A stretch of 64,000 bases of DNA. It comes from Chrysogorgia sp. JL179-B06 (lineage: Eukaryota; Cnidaria; Anthozoa; Scleralcyonacea; Chrysogorgiidae). The stretch is taken from the NCBI GenBank assembly GCA_035772405.1, contig JAYKKM010000081.1, positions 310,001 through 374,000 on the forward strand, given 5' to 3'. Shown one piece after another: positions 22,880 through 33,767 of this stretch (its first letter is position 1; each line of letters begins with the position of its first letter). The notes beneath the pieces were generated by a model. The model saw nothing but the letters and a program-made list of their open reading frames with translations, was not told the origin of the DNA and did no database searches. The position numbers and the translations under genes are program-made.

Positions 22880-23813
22880 TAAACAACACTACACACTTTT
22901 CACTACACACATAATAACACAGAGATATTGCATTTTATTTCGAGTGTGATTTTATTTTATTTTCGAGATTATTATATGTATTGTTCCATTGCATTCAACC
23001 AAGCATCATGGTCGCCTAAACAATTACAAGTTGACCTCAAATAAGAACGTATCATAAATACATAAGCTAATCTTATATACAACTGTTTTTATCAGTTCTA
23101 GCTATGTGTTAGGTATTCGAAAATCTCTCTAGGATTTGTTTTAAAATTTCATTTCATTTCCATAATCCTGCGCCATTTTGTTCACATCGAAGGTCCCCGC
23201 TTCATCCTTGAAGAAAGTATGAGTTGTAATTACACATGGGTACAATGTTTTAAAAACGTTTGAATTAATTAAGTATCATGGTGACGCTTTGCGCGCTCTC
23301 AATCGTGTTCGTGGCCAATTCTCGGGTCACGAAGTTGGTTTGTTTTTATATCCTTCAATATCTGAACAATCCTTTCTATAAATTAGTCATCTTCTCATTT
23401 TCTTCTAAGAAGATATACCTGATTTACTATCCATTATGTTATTTTGTCGGAAACTTGGCTTTTTTATATAAAATACCTACACTGATCTAGTGACCACGGT
23501 GGTCACTCCAATATGAGCGCCGCGAAATATTCCCAGCTTTATAGTTACTGTAATGGGGCCGTAATTTGTGTTCTAAATTACGGGAAAACCTTCGACAACT
23601 GATTCATTTTAGCATCTTAAAAGATCAGATACAGATAGTCTCAAGCCTCTGTTGCCTACAGTAAAACTATAGCGTGGTCCCTTTCAAGATGGCCGCCGCG
23701 AAATATTCCCGGCTTCAGTTTCTTCGCAGCATACAAACAATAGTTGCTCAATGCAGTATTAGATCAGTCAGAGATAAGTGGCCACATCCAAACAAGGATG
23801 CACGCAATAGCCG
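22880..23813. other. no gene recognised
   Basis: AT-rich. A duplicated CAAGATGGCCGCCGCGAAAT / TGAGCGCCGCGAAATATTCC motif at about 23510 and 23685 is the only repeat noticed. Confidence 0.4.
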
Positions 23814-23870
23814 TGTATATATATATATGTATATATACAAGTGTATATATGTGTATATATATAAGTAAAT
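23814..23870. repeat. (TA/TG)n microsatellite
   Basis: TATATATATG/TGTATATATA alternation. Confidence 0.85.
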
Positions 23871-24437
23871 AAATTGATGCATTACCATGAACTCTCTCTT
23901 TCCTGTACACCAAGACGCCCCAGGACGAGGTCGACATCCTCTTCTCTTATCACCACGACCAACTGCAAGTTTTGCTCTGACCTCATCTTTCCAAGAATTA
24001 AATAACTATAAAAACAGGAAAGTATACATGGCTCACCTCAGATCCGTACGCGAAATCACGCAGACTGAGAGGTCAGTAATCTTGGACCTCCCAGATCTTT
24101 TCCTAGGAGGTGGGTCCACCCTAACCCCCTAGGTTTTCTTTAAACTGTGATTAAGTTTGGGTATTTCAAACGAACTAGGGACAATCACCTTTGACAAAAA
24201 TGCCTCTTTGTTTTCCGCCGCCTGACAATCCCGCGATTCAGGTCTCAACCTACAGTCGACTCTTTCATACGACTCTTTCGTATTTTGTTCTGAGTTTTCA
24301 TCCATATCAATTCTCCATTCTGTCTGAGGACGAAAGAAAGGTAGAAAGGTATGTTTTAGCTGCACGAGATAACATTGGTTACATTAGTATATTGATAAAT
24401 ATCTGTGTGTGTATATATATACACATATATACATTGC

Positions 24438-24660
24438 TGTAGTGAATGTGGGAGAGCTTGGAGTATAGACAGACGATACATGGACGATCGTCAAGCTCAT
24501 ATCCTCAGAAAATGTATCTGAGTCCGGACAGGAATCGAACCTGTAACCTTCTGATTGCCTGTGAGACGCTCTAATTGAGCCACCGAGACTCAGATGGAGA
24601 GCGAAGGTTACAATGATGTACTCGCGTTCGATTGATATGTACTGCCTATATGCGCGGCAG
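24438..24660 (-). repeat. tRNA-derived SINE family A, copy
   Basis: On the - strand: TGAGTCTCGGTGGCTCAATT (A box), then GGTTACAGGTTCGATTCCTG (B box), and a body containing CGTCCATGTATCGTCTGTCT and CAAGCTCTCCCACATTCACT. Confidence 0.75.
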
Positions 24661-24694
24661 TCACTATATATCGGTAATGTTTGGATGTGCTAAT

Positions 24695-24910
24695 ATACAC
24701 GCTGCTGTAGTGAATTATGAGAGAGCTTGGAGTAGACAGACGATACAACATGGACGATAGTCAAGCTCATATCCCAAACAAGGATCGAACCTGTAACCTT
24801 CTAATTGTCGGTTAGACGCTCTAATCATTGAGCTACCGAGACTCAGATGGACAGCGAAGGTTCCAATGATGTACTGGTTCGATTGATATATGTACCGACT
24901 ATATGCGGCA
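24695..24910 (-). repeat. tRNA-derived SINE family A, copy
   Basis: A second, slightly deleted copy: B box less conserved (TTCGATCCTTG), body words GGAGTAGACAGACGATACA shared with the neighbour. Confidence 0.7.
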
Positions 24911-25100
24911 GTCAGGTTACAGGTTCGATTCCTGTCCGAGCTTGACGATCGTCGATGTATCGTCTGTCTACTCCAAGCTCTCTCACATTCAATACATCAG
25001 TGTATATAAAACACATTGTATCCTTCGCTCTCTATACGAGTCTCGGTAGCTCGATGGTTAGAGTGTCTCATCGGCAATCAGGTTACAAATCGATTTGAGC
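24911..25100 (+). repeat. tRNA-derived SINE family A, inverted pieces
   Basis: A body half in + orientation (GGTTCGATTCCTGTCCGAGC, then GATGTATCGTCTGTCTACTC) followed by another head (GTCTCGGTAGCTCGATGGTT). Two partial copies lie head to tail, opposite to the preceding pair. Confidence 0.65.
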
Positions 25101-25705
25101 TTCACGCTCATCCATATTAGTCATATATGAACACAATGGCCATATTCAAACACAAAAAGTACACAAAATATCCAGGGCAATACCATATAATTTGTTAAGT
25201 ATTGCTATAGCTTGAGGTTTGATTGATTGGCACAAGTAATTAGAAATATCCACGACAATATATGTACACCGAACAATTACAAATGAACTGTCATATAGAT
25301 CAGCATTGCAAACCAAATGGGCGTCGTTCCTATAAATGTCTTGAGAGGAACTATATAAGCACAGCGTCTTTCAACAATCTTTTTACAAGTAAATGTGCGT
25401 ATAATAAGATATTTTAGAATATGAAAGTGTTTCACACTATGAAGGGCTTCGTACACAATATTTCGGCGCTATTCCAACTTAGTGTATTCAGCTTGTAGTT
25501 CTAGAATAAATTATTGTGTTTCAATCAACACGGTTTCACTATCCCGTCTTAACTCTACTTCAAGTTATATAAACTCTAACAAGGACAAGAAAAGTTTGAT
25601 TCGTATTGAAGTCGCACAACGCGCGTTGGAAAGATTCGATCCTTTTTTCAAGCTTCCGCCTAAATTGAAGACGCCGCCTTCCGCGGGAAAATGCTATTGT
25701 ATTAT

Positions 25706-25765
25706 CTACTTGGATTCCCCGCAATAGTAATCCGCGCAATAGTAATCTCCGCAATCGGTGAACCT
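25706..25765 (-). CDS. candidate second exon of a small secreted protein
   Basis: If spliced in phase 0 after TTTAAG, 19 codons run to TAG at 25706-25708: Arg, then a short segment with three Cys spaced CX4-5C in Tyr/Asp-rich context. Joined to the exon at 26308-26403 it would create a Lys-Arg cleavage site. The acceptor is weak, and part of the segment is a chance-like 17-bp direct repeat, so this is a guess. Confidence 0.2.
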   Translation of the reverse strand, partial: RFTDCGDYYCADYYCGESK

Positions 25766-26014
25766 CTTAAACGACATGTAGCCGTTTTGTGTATAGTTAC
25801 TAGGATTTTTAAAAGTCAAAAACGGAGAAAGAATTCTTGCACATACGTGAAATGTAACTCATTTGGCAGTTTATAGAAATAAGTGAATAGAGACTGTAGC
25901 CAGCCATAGGAGTTTTTAAGAACCTCCAATAGGTATTGTGAACACCCACTAATTGAAAAAGTATCTTTAGTCATAGTGTGCGGCAGTCACTATATATAAA
26001 TGCAGTAATGCTTG

Positions 26015-26135
26015 GGTGTAGTGAATGTGGGAGAGCTTGGAGTAGACAGACGATGATACATGAACAACGGTCAATTAGTTCAAATCCTCAGAAAATGGAA
26101 ATCAAATCGCACGTCCCGGATAGGAATCGAATCTT
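26015..26135 (-). repeat. SINE family A fragment
   Basis: Body words GAGAGCTTGGAGTAGACAGA and a remnant B box (AGGAATCGAATC). Confidence 0.6.
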
Positions 26136-26307
26136 TTAGTCATAGTGTTTGTCCTTTTCACTTCGTTTCCCAATCAACCTGCTCAAGCCAAGCTAGCTAT
26201 CGTTTGAGGAAACTTAACCGATAGATAAATTATATATATATAAGACATATAAACAATTACATATTGGTTGTGTGTAGAAAATTCAAATCCAATAGAGTCG
26301 CTCTCAC

Positions 26308-26403
26308 CTTTTCAAGTGCTTTGTCAGCGCCGACGTCTCTATGGCTGGCGACGACCGTGACGAGACTGACCACAAAAAGTAGACACTTGAGATTCTGCAT
26401 CAT
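26308..26403 (-). CDS. signal-peptide exon of a candidate secreted protein
   Basis: Thirty-two codons from two adjacent ATGs (26403 and 26400) ending in Lys at an AAG/GTGAGAGC donor. The encoded start is MMQNLKCLLFVVSLVTVVAS, a textbook signal peptide (basic n-region, hydrophobic core, AS cleavage), followed by a short acidic stretch ending LEK. A TATA box lies 70 bases upstream. This layout (TATA, signal-peptide exon, phase-0 donor) fits a precursor of a small secreted peptide. The downstream exon is not established. No family is recognised. Confidence 0.45.
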
Positions 26404-26472
26404 TTACAATAACTCTTCAGGCACGGGTCAGCTGGAACTGTTGCGTTTATGTCTACGAGTTCACCCCGGGCA

Positions 26473-26482
26473 CTATATATAG
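26473..26482 (-). promoter_or_regulatory. TATA box
   Basis: CTATATATAG, palindromic, 70 bases upstream of the ATG at 26403 on the - strand, inside GC-rich sequence that makes it stand out. Confidence 0.4.
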
Positions 26483-27644
26483 CGACCGTATAAGTAGACA
26501 AAGGCTTGGACGTTGACAGCATAAACAAACGGTTTTAATGAAGATGGAATTGAAATAGGCATTCAATTCGCGTCCTGCGCACACATTACTGAACGCGTGG
26601 TGGCATTTCCGACGTAGGTTAATAACTAGCCGAGCTATATTAGCGAAAGCATTTTGTAGTTTAGGAGATTGAAAAAAAAAGCCGGCGTTTTTTTGGGATG
26701 AAAGCGCGCACAAAGGCACAGCATTTGAAAGCCTACGCGGTTATTAAAATAATTATTTTGTCTCTAACGTTTGGCGATAATAGTGATCAAAAGAGCTACC
26801 CTGCATGGGCGGATAATCCTATGACGACATTCACTTTGTTTCCCCCTGGCATAGGCTGTACTTTTTGTTCGTGAATATCAGCCCCACTTTGGAATTGTCC
26901 CGAGGATTTCGATAACCATTGTGGTTTATAAATTAACGCAGTTCATTCTAGCTTTATTTATCCCTCTCGTTTCATATCTCTTCCCATATTCCCCGAGTGA
27001 CCGTTATTTAAATCGTTGTTAAAATAACGGTCACTATACACTCGCTTGATATCTTGTAAACTATATATTGATCCTGAGAAGTTAGTCCTCACAGCGAATC
27101 GCGGCTTCATGTCGGAAGCCGCATTCGACGCAAACAGCGTTGCACCTGCAGCGACCCCTGTGAGAACATAAGACACAGAGTGGTGCGTTGCTGTGTTGCA
27201 TAACATTATCAACTCTCGTCGTGTGAGATTATTTTACCCGCTTTGATAGCATTTAAATATAGCTTTAGCGTACTTTAATGCCACGATGGAGCGAGGAAAA
27301 ATGGTCCGGTCTGTAATTTAATTATTTCAGAAGTCTTTGGCTCGTTATGCAGCGGATGTGTCCGGCCACATTCGTCTTCTTGCACTCTGTACCTTCATGA
27401 AGTATTATAATTGAAGACAACACCCTTGTGTTACATTCTTCATGGAATACAGGTTAACAATACTCTTGTGTTATATCCTTCATGAAATATAATTTAACAC
27501 TCTTGTGTTATATTCTTCGTGAAGTATAGTTTAAGAACACTATTGTGTTATATCCGCCGTGAAATAGTCACTACAACAGTCTCGTGTAATACACCGCATA
27601 GTTAAACAACACTCTTGTGTTATGCGTTAATATCATACACAATG

Positions 27645-27812
27645 TTGTAGTGAATGTGGGAGAGCTCGGAGTAGACAGACGATACGTGGACGATCGTCAA
27701 GCTCGTATCCTCAGAAAAATGATTCTGAGTCCCGTATAGGAATCGAACCTGTAACCTTCTGATTGCCGGTGAGACGCCCTAACCACCGAGCTAACGAGAC
27801 TCAGATGGAGAG
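27645..27812 (-). repeat. tRNA-derived SINE family A, copy
   Basis: Best preserved copy: head TGAGTCTCGTTAGCTCGGTG with GTTACAGGTTCGATTCCTAT, body to CTCCCACATTCACTACAAC on the - strand. Inserted into the minisatellite. Confidence 0.8.
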
Positions 27813-27851
27813 CGAGTGTTATATCCTTCATGAATTATAGTTTAACAATAC

Positions 27852-28070
27852 CAGGGTTCGTACATGTCAGGAAGAGTGAAATTCAACGACTTTTCAAGCT
27901 GAAAAGAAGGCTTTAGAAAGCAGTAAAAAGTCACGAAAAACTGTTAAAATTGCCAGTTTAATGAATTTCAAACTACCTAAATGTCACAAAAACTAAAGTA
28001 AGAAGGATTCAACGACTTTCATGGCCTTGAATTTTTGTTTCCAAATTCAAGGAGTTTTGTACGAACCCTG
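27852..28070. mobile_element. CAGGGTTCGTAC-type non-autonomous element
   Basis: 219 bp with ends CAGGGTTCGTACA and TGTACGAACCCTG-like (right end GTACGAACCCTG), inserted in the minisatellite. Flanks AACAATAC and CAACACTT are compatible with a diverged short duplication. hAT-like by terminus; not proven. Confidence 0.65.
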
Positions 28071-28306
28071 CAACACTTTTGTTATACCTTCATGAAATAA
28101 TCACTAGAACAGTCTCGTGTGATATACGACAGAGTTTATCAACACTCTTGTGTGAAAACTCTTATGCACACTTGTGTTCTAGCGCTTGTTATAGCTAGCT
28201 AGCGATCGGAATAAAAATTCTATGATAAACTTAAAAAGCAACAAAGCATCAAGCCTTTCAAGCACTTCACAAAGGGGTCGCCGTTGAAAACGCGTTACAT
28301 TTCCCA

Positions 28307-28310
<4 letters not shown>

Positions 28311-28341
<31 letters not shown>
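28311..28341. repeat. (TA)n microsatellite
   Basis: Pure TA repeat. Confidence 0.9.
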
Positions 28342-28342
<1 letters not shown>

Positions 28343-29359
28343 GAAGGTACTTTGTATGCATATTATTGGTATTAACATATCGTTAATTTCCCCAGTTTTG
28401 TAAGTGTTCCTTATTTAAATAACAAGCCAATCCTGTCGTTGGACCGTTTAACATGTATACATAAGTGTTTGACACTCGAGATCAGCCGTTTATAAAAGAT
28501 ATAGGCCTTAGCTTCCGTTGTTTTAACATTTCGGTTATTATATATTTGATGAAATTAAAACGCCACTTAACATGCAGTGAAGACGCTTAGACGCGCTTCT
28601 GCGGCGTGGACTGTCTTGCTAAATTACCATTAAAATACAGAAATGAAAAATTCGAACATTATTTCGAAACCACCTCGATGGTATCGATCCCCAGCGTGTG
28701 CAACAAGAGTGGTTTTCAAATTTTAATTCAAAAGGTACGAGAGATCGTTTACCGTAGCGCAATACACGCACAAGCGAGGCAGGTGGAAGTGTATTGTCTC
28801 AGCACAGAAATACATCGACTGTTAATTTATAAGATATATGACGACGACAACAAAATAGTGGAGTAGTACAGCATTGCCCCAAGGGCACAAATAAGCTAGT
28901 CGCGGGTATAGATATATATTGAAGACGGAAGCTACAAAGTGGAAAAATTACAAAGTGAAAAGATATTCGTTTGAGTATATTAAATGCGTGGAGATAAATA
29001 TGCAATCTTTGTTTAATCTATCATATATGATTCATCCGAAGGCTTTCACTGGATCAGCTGTCGTTATATATTTACGGTGTTTGTTATGTTATCATATTAG
29101 TTTTCTTATCGTTAGTTTGTCAAAGGAATATTTCACTTTATATACAACTACATGCAATAATTATAGGCATTAGTTTCAATAACAAAGGAGACAAAAAAAC
29201 AATGAAAAAAGCAATGTCATCTATTAACCGCTCAGCATCTATATTATAAGTCAATATGTTAAAATTTTAAACAAGATGTGTCGTACGCATATACACATAT
29301 ACATATACTTCAGCAATATATCACTAGTTGTCAAAACGGAATTCACTGCAGACGAAGTA
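28342..29359. other. no gene established
   Basis: An open frame at about 28606-28866 (+) lacks an ATG start and family resemblance. A TATAAAA-like word lies at 28490. Nothing firmer. Confidence 0.3.
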
Positions 29360-29934
29360 AGGCCTTGTTTATAAGCGCTATAGGATAACCCTAGGAGGGT
29401 TATACCCTAGCGCCAGGGTGAAAAGATAGCTTGCGTTTATAAGGAAATGATCGGGCTAGGGTAATCTTAGGAGTAGGGTGAAGTATACTCGCACCGTCGA
29501 GCGTGTACGCGGGAAATTCGAGTGTAAACATGGCGGAATTAAAGAAAATTCTTGCTGTATTATCGATTTTAATCTCTCTACTACCTGTGCTTACTTCTCT
29601 TCAGTTAAATGGTATGCTTCTTTGTTATTCAATCATGTCTATAACTGTTAAACAACTAACACTCCTTCATGTGGCTCTACATTCCAACTCTGCCCTATCT
29701 CGACGCCTTCGTCGAAGAAATTGACATATATGCGAGGATTGCGAGTGCATCAAAAGGCCTGATACCTAAAAACTTGACCCAGGTGTCAGAGTTGTCCCTA
29801 TCGATTGTGTTTATAAGGCAAAAACATATCCCTAGTGCTATAAGGGTTTCCCTAGCTAAGTGATAGATAGGGTGACACTATTCCTAGGGTAACCCTAGCG
29901 CCCTAGGCCTTATAAACGCCTTATAAACAGGCCC
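29360..29934. mobile_element. GGCCTGTTTATAAG terminal-repeat element
   Basis: Left GGCCTTGTTTATAAGCGCTA and right complementary to GGGCCTGTTTATAAGGCG, with further CCCTAGG/CTAGGGTAACC symmetry inside. Contains an ATG frame (29530-29611) that starts MAELKKILAVLSILISLL and meets a GTATGC donor, looking like a first exon. Superfamily not assigned. Confidence 0.6.
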
Positions 29935-30611
29935 CAAGGTTCAACCTCAACGGTAGCAGTTTAATGTTGGTTTTTTTTGTGAAAGAACACTCACAATTAA
30001 CAGACATTTTTGCGTTGGCCTTCCCGTATTCCGGCTGTTCGCGCCTTACGTCACGTCATAGCGACCCCAAAATGTTCTAAAGTGTCATGTCATTACTACT
30101 TTCCAAATGACACTCAATCTTGTTGAAACTATAGATTGAAAATTAATACCATTTTGCATCACTCTAAATTGTTGGTATATTCATGAGAGCTTTACTTTGG
30201 GAAAACATTAGAAACCATTAGTTTATATTAATAGAAAATGTCGTGTTTTGTCATGGGAATATACTTTAATCAAACAAGAAATATAAGCTTTGTTTACATT
30301 ACCCCAAAGACCGCATTCAGAGAAGGTTTTAATCTCGTCTAAATGGGGGCTTAGGAAAACCCAATAACAAATTTTCCTTGAAATGCTTCACACACTTCGT
30401 TATAAGCTGTATTCATAGCTCAAAAGAAACGCCTTCACTGCACCTGAACGTAGTAATAAACACAGCGTCGAGTCTTAATATAATACGTGCTCCTTCCTGT
30501 CTATTAAAACCAAGGTAATTCAGACCAAACGTTCATGTGGATAATAATTTTGTATATCTGAAATTGTTATCAGCGTTATACCAATTCGGAACAGACGTTT
30601 TTCCCTTGATG

Positions 30612-30925
30612 ATAATAATAAATAGCTTATATAGACCATTTCCATAAGTCCAATGGCGCTTTACATAATTATTATAAAAGTTTAATTACTTAGATGCAAA
30701 CTTAAAACTAACTTAAAATGTTAGATACCAATTCCAAAAGCTTGTTCGAATAAAAACGTTTTAAGTTTACTCAAAGGTTTAGTGATGTGAATTGTCTGAC
30801 ATCATCTGGTAAACTATTCCACAGACAGAAAAGCCCTAGCACCATAAGACTTCAGGTTGAATTTGGGAACAGAAAGTAGATTATTAGATGAGGAACGACA
30901 GTTGCGAGAAGGTTTGTAAGGTATT
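30612..30925 (-). mobile_element. LINE 3' end, C-terminal fragment
   Basis: On the - strand: SSNNLLSVPKFNLKSYGARA, a frameshift, then LWNSLPDDVRQFTSLNL, then LFEQAF-like residues; the standard C-terminal block of CR1/L2-type LINEs. The 3' UTR ends in ATT-rich simple repeat at 30612. 5' truncated and frameshifted. Confidence 0.75.
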
Positions 30926-31373
30926 GAAAGGTATTGAAGAGATGAGGTGTCATTAAGTGCTTTGAAGGTTTGGACTAGAACTTTAAAAATTATTATTTGT
31001 CGTACAGGTATAGCCAGTGAAGATTTTTAAGACTATGGGAGTAATTTGCTCGTACTTACTATACGGGTGCTTGTAAGAAGCCGTGTTGCCGAGTAATATA
31101 GTTCAGATGTTAGTGAAACACGAATTTAAATTGAAAAGATCGTTTTTTGCCTATATACACCTGATTAAAAAAACACCTGTAAGCACTTGAGCGTCGCGTT
31201 AATTATTTTGAAGTACCCATTTCGAAATTGCTTTCACAATCAATCCCGAAGCGAGAATAACACAACCGACAAAAATTTAGCCAATAATGCGTTATATATG
31301 TACATTGCTGTAGTAAATATAGGAAATTGGAGTACACCGGATAACACACCCAAGTATTACTGATACATGTTCT

Positions 31374-31610
31374 AAGGATTTATGGTGAAGGAAAATTTAG
31401 AGTGTTGGAATATATACATTTTAATTTTCAAGACCAAACCGGGACCAGTTACGAAAAATGCAACTTCAAGGCCTTCCGGCTGGAATTGAACCAGCGACCC
31501 TCATGCGATGCTATAGTGCAGTGCTCTGACCACTGAGCTATACGGAAGACGTTGCCGAGAGCCTAGTCACGAGTTTTGTTTTTATATATATATATATATA
31601 TAGTGGTGGT
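31374..31610 (-). repeat. tRNA-derived SINE family B, copy 1
   Basis: Head on the - strand TTCCGTATAGCTCAGTGGTC, T-arm GCTGGTTCAATTCCAGC (perfect stem), then the body GGTCCCGGTTTGGTC and AACATGTAGTTTAA-like words. A (TA)n tract lies at its 5' side. Confidence 0.75.
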
Positions 31611-31666
31611 AATGCCGGGATAAGATTTTGGGTATATTACAAGTAATATTTGGCATTTCACTCGAT

Positions 31667-31862
31667 TAAACTACATGTTCTAAGGATTTATGGTGAAGGA
31701 AAATTTCGAGTGTTGGAATATATACATTTTAAGACCAAACCGGGACCAATTACAAACAATGCAACTTCAAGGCCTTCCGGCTGGAATTGAACCAGCGACC
31801 CTGCGATGCTAGTGCAGTGCTCTGACCTAGTCACGAGTTCTGTATAATATAGTTGTGGTAAT
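31667..31862 (-). repeat. tRNA-derived SINE family B, copy 2
   Basis: Near-duplicate of copy 1 with a deletion through the D-arm region. Same body. Confidence 0.75.
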
Positions 31863-31924
31863 GACTGCCACAAAGGCAGTACATATATATATCAATCAAA
31901 CCAGTACATTATTGCAACCTTCGC

Positions 31925-32010
31925 TTTCCATCTGAGTCTCGATACCTTAAAGGTTAAGAGCGTCTCTCCGGTAATCAGAAAGTTACAGGTTCGATACCTG
32001 TCCGCAACTA
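31925..32010 (+). repeat. tRNA-derived SINE family A, head
   Basis: CATCTGAGTCTCGATACCTT and GTTACAGGTTCGATACCTGT in + orientation. The body is absent. Confidence 0.65.
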
Positions 32011-32249
32011 AGGTGTTGTTTATGATGAGCTGGGCTAGCCTGGCTGATCAGCTTAACATAGTTCTTATCACGACATATGTGTATATATATATATATAGAT
32101 ATTACAAAGTAGAACAGTTCTAACTATAGCTTAGTTTGGCTGTAGGAAAAGCATAAAGTTAATTCAAATGATATTTTTAGGTTGAAGAAAGATTCTCGTG
32201 ACACAACTCAGCCTGGTTCATATCAAAAACAGCCCTCAAGAAACATTTT

Positions 32250-32400
32250 CTGAGGATTAGAGCTTGACGATCGACATTTATCACCAATAACAATAATAAT
32301 GAAGTTTGGGTCGGACCGAACCATTGATCTCTAAATAAAGACTGGATCGAGCAACTATTGTTCAGAAAATGAAGCCGGAAGTCCGCCATTACTAAGAGAC
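32250..32400. repeat. repeat related to the 13.2-kb palindrome arms
   Basis: GACTGGATCGAGCAACTATT and GTTCAGAAAATGAAGCCGGA match the arm at 13560-13625. The adjoining GAGCTTGACGATCG is shared with SINE family A bodies. Confidence 0.6.
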
Positions 32401-33057
32401 CAACTGAGAATCCTATGAGGTTTTTTGTTGGATTATGCATGTGCTCTTACCATCGACAAAATTAAATAATATTACTATAAAGAGGACCAGAAAACATTTT
32501 TCAAATTACTGGGGGTAAAACGATTCATCGCCTACCTACAGATTTACTGCGACTTTGGTCCCTTAGCAATGGCCGTCGTATGAGACGTCAAATTAGGTTG
32601 AAGATTTTATGCATTAATGTTAACAAAGAAACTATATTGGCCAGACACTAAACCTATTTTGCTAGCGTCACAGTTTGATTTGCTTGCAAACTCGGAGTTT
32701 CTAATGATCTCTCGTTAATTTACATTATGCAAATATGCAGGCTTCAAAATCAGCTCATCAGATACAATAGAAAGCTCAATCCAGTGGTAGTCTCAAAATA
32801 ATTGAGGAGAAAGTGCGATCCACGCAATAACAACAATAAATAGCAAGACTTCCGCGTCTTTTCAGATAACGACGGTACTCCAGCAGCGACGTAGCCAGAG
32901 TTCTGAAAGGAGGCAGCCGGAGATAGGAAGGGGGCTCCCCACGGGATACGACAACAAGAGTGATCCCGGGCGGCCGGGGTCCAGGCTGGTCACGTGCTGG
33001 TCAAGTGACAATGATTTAATTTAAGGGAGGAGCGGTACAGGTTGAAATTTTATCCTG
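32401..33057. other. no gene recognised
   Basis: No frame or repeat supported. A GC-rich patch lies at 32880-33000. Confidence 0.4.
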
Positions 33058-33165
33058 TTGAGATATGAATTTTATCTTCGAGTGGTGAAAACAATATTTT
33101 ACGAATGAGCGTAGCAAATGAATAACATATTGTTTTTACCACGAGAAGATAAAATTCATATCTTC
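33058..33165. repeat. foldback
   Basis: Arms GATATGAATTTTATCTTCGA and AAGATAAAATTCATATCTTC with inner AAAACAATATT/AATATTGTTTTT-like words. Confidence 0.75.
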
Positions 33166-33767
33166 AAGCCACCGTGTAATTTTCATTTTATTATATAGAT
33201 TCAATGCAAAATGTGGGAAAATGTTTAATCACGTGATCGATATCTTCACCAGTGAGGATATGGAAAATATGTCACTACATATTTCTTAGTAAAACACTCC
33301 CATCTATATAATATGTGATATGTATATGTCAACGTGCGAGGTCAATTTATAAGTCCAGGTGCAATGTTCATGAAAAATATATGGAAAGAGATGTCCGAGA
33401 TCAAGAGAGGCTCAACAGACACCAAAAAAAAAAGTATACGGAGCGTCTTTGAAAAACCTAAGTTGCTGTTGTAGGCATTGCAAATCGGTTGGAGACCCAA
33501 TGCGCCGATCCAAATTGTTCAGCAAAGCTAACAGTACGCTACTTGCCCTAGCTGAACAGCTTTATGGGCATTCTTTATCCGACAAATAAATAATATTTGC
33601 CGCGAATTATATTGCCGCCCATGCGAAAGAAGACTTAAGAATTTATACCCGTTCAAGACCACAATTTCTGAAGCACAATCGTCATTGATAAAGTTCAAGA
33701 GGTGCAGCAAAGAATCACCAGCTGCTAGCTCTCGTAGTCTCAAAATTAACTATACGAGGTTGTTTAA

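Larger units (their letters stand above)
27365..28200. repeat. degenerate minisatellite broken by two insertions
   Basis: Units of about 50-60 bp around AACACTCTTGTGTTATATCC and TTCATGAAATATAGTTTAAC at 27365-27640, 27815-27850 and 28071-28200. A SINE and a CAGGGTTCGTAC element separate the blocks. Confidence 0.75.

Noticed and set aside
31480..31556. Possible functional tRNA gene on the - strand
   Set aside because: T-arm and D-arm are good, but the same head recurs with a shared non-tRNA body at 31.8 and 51.5 kb, so it is a SINE.
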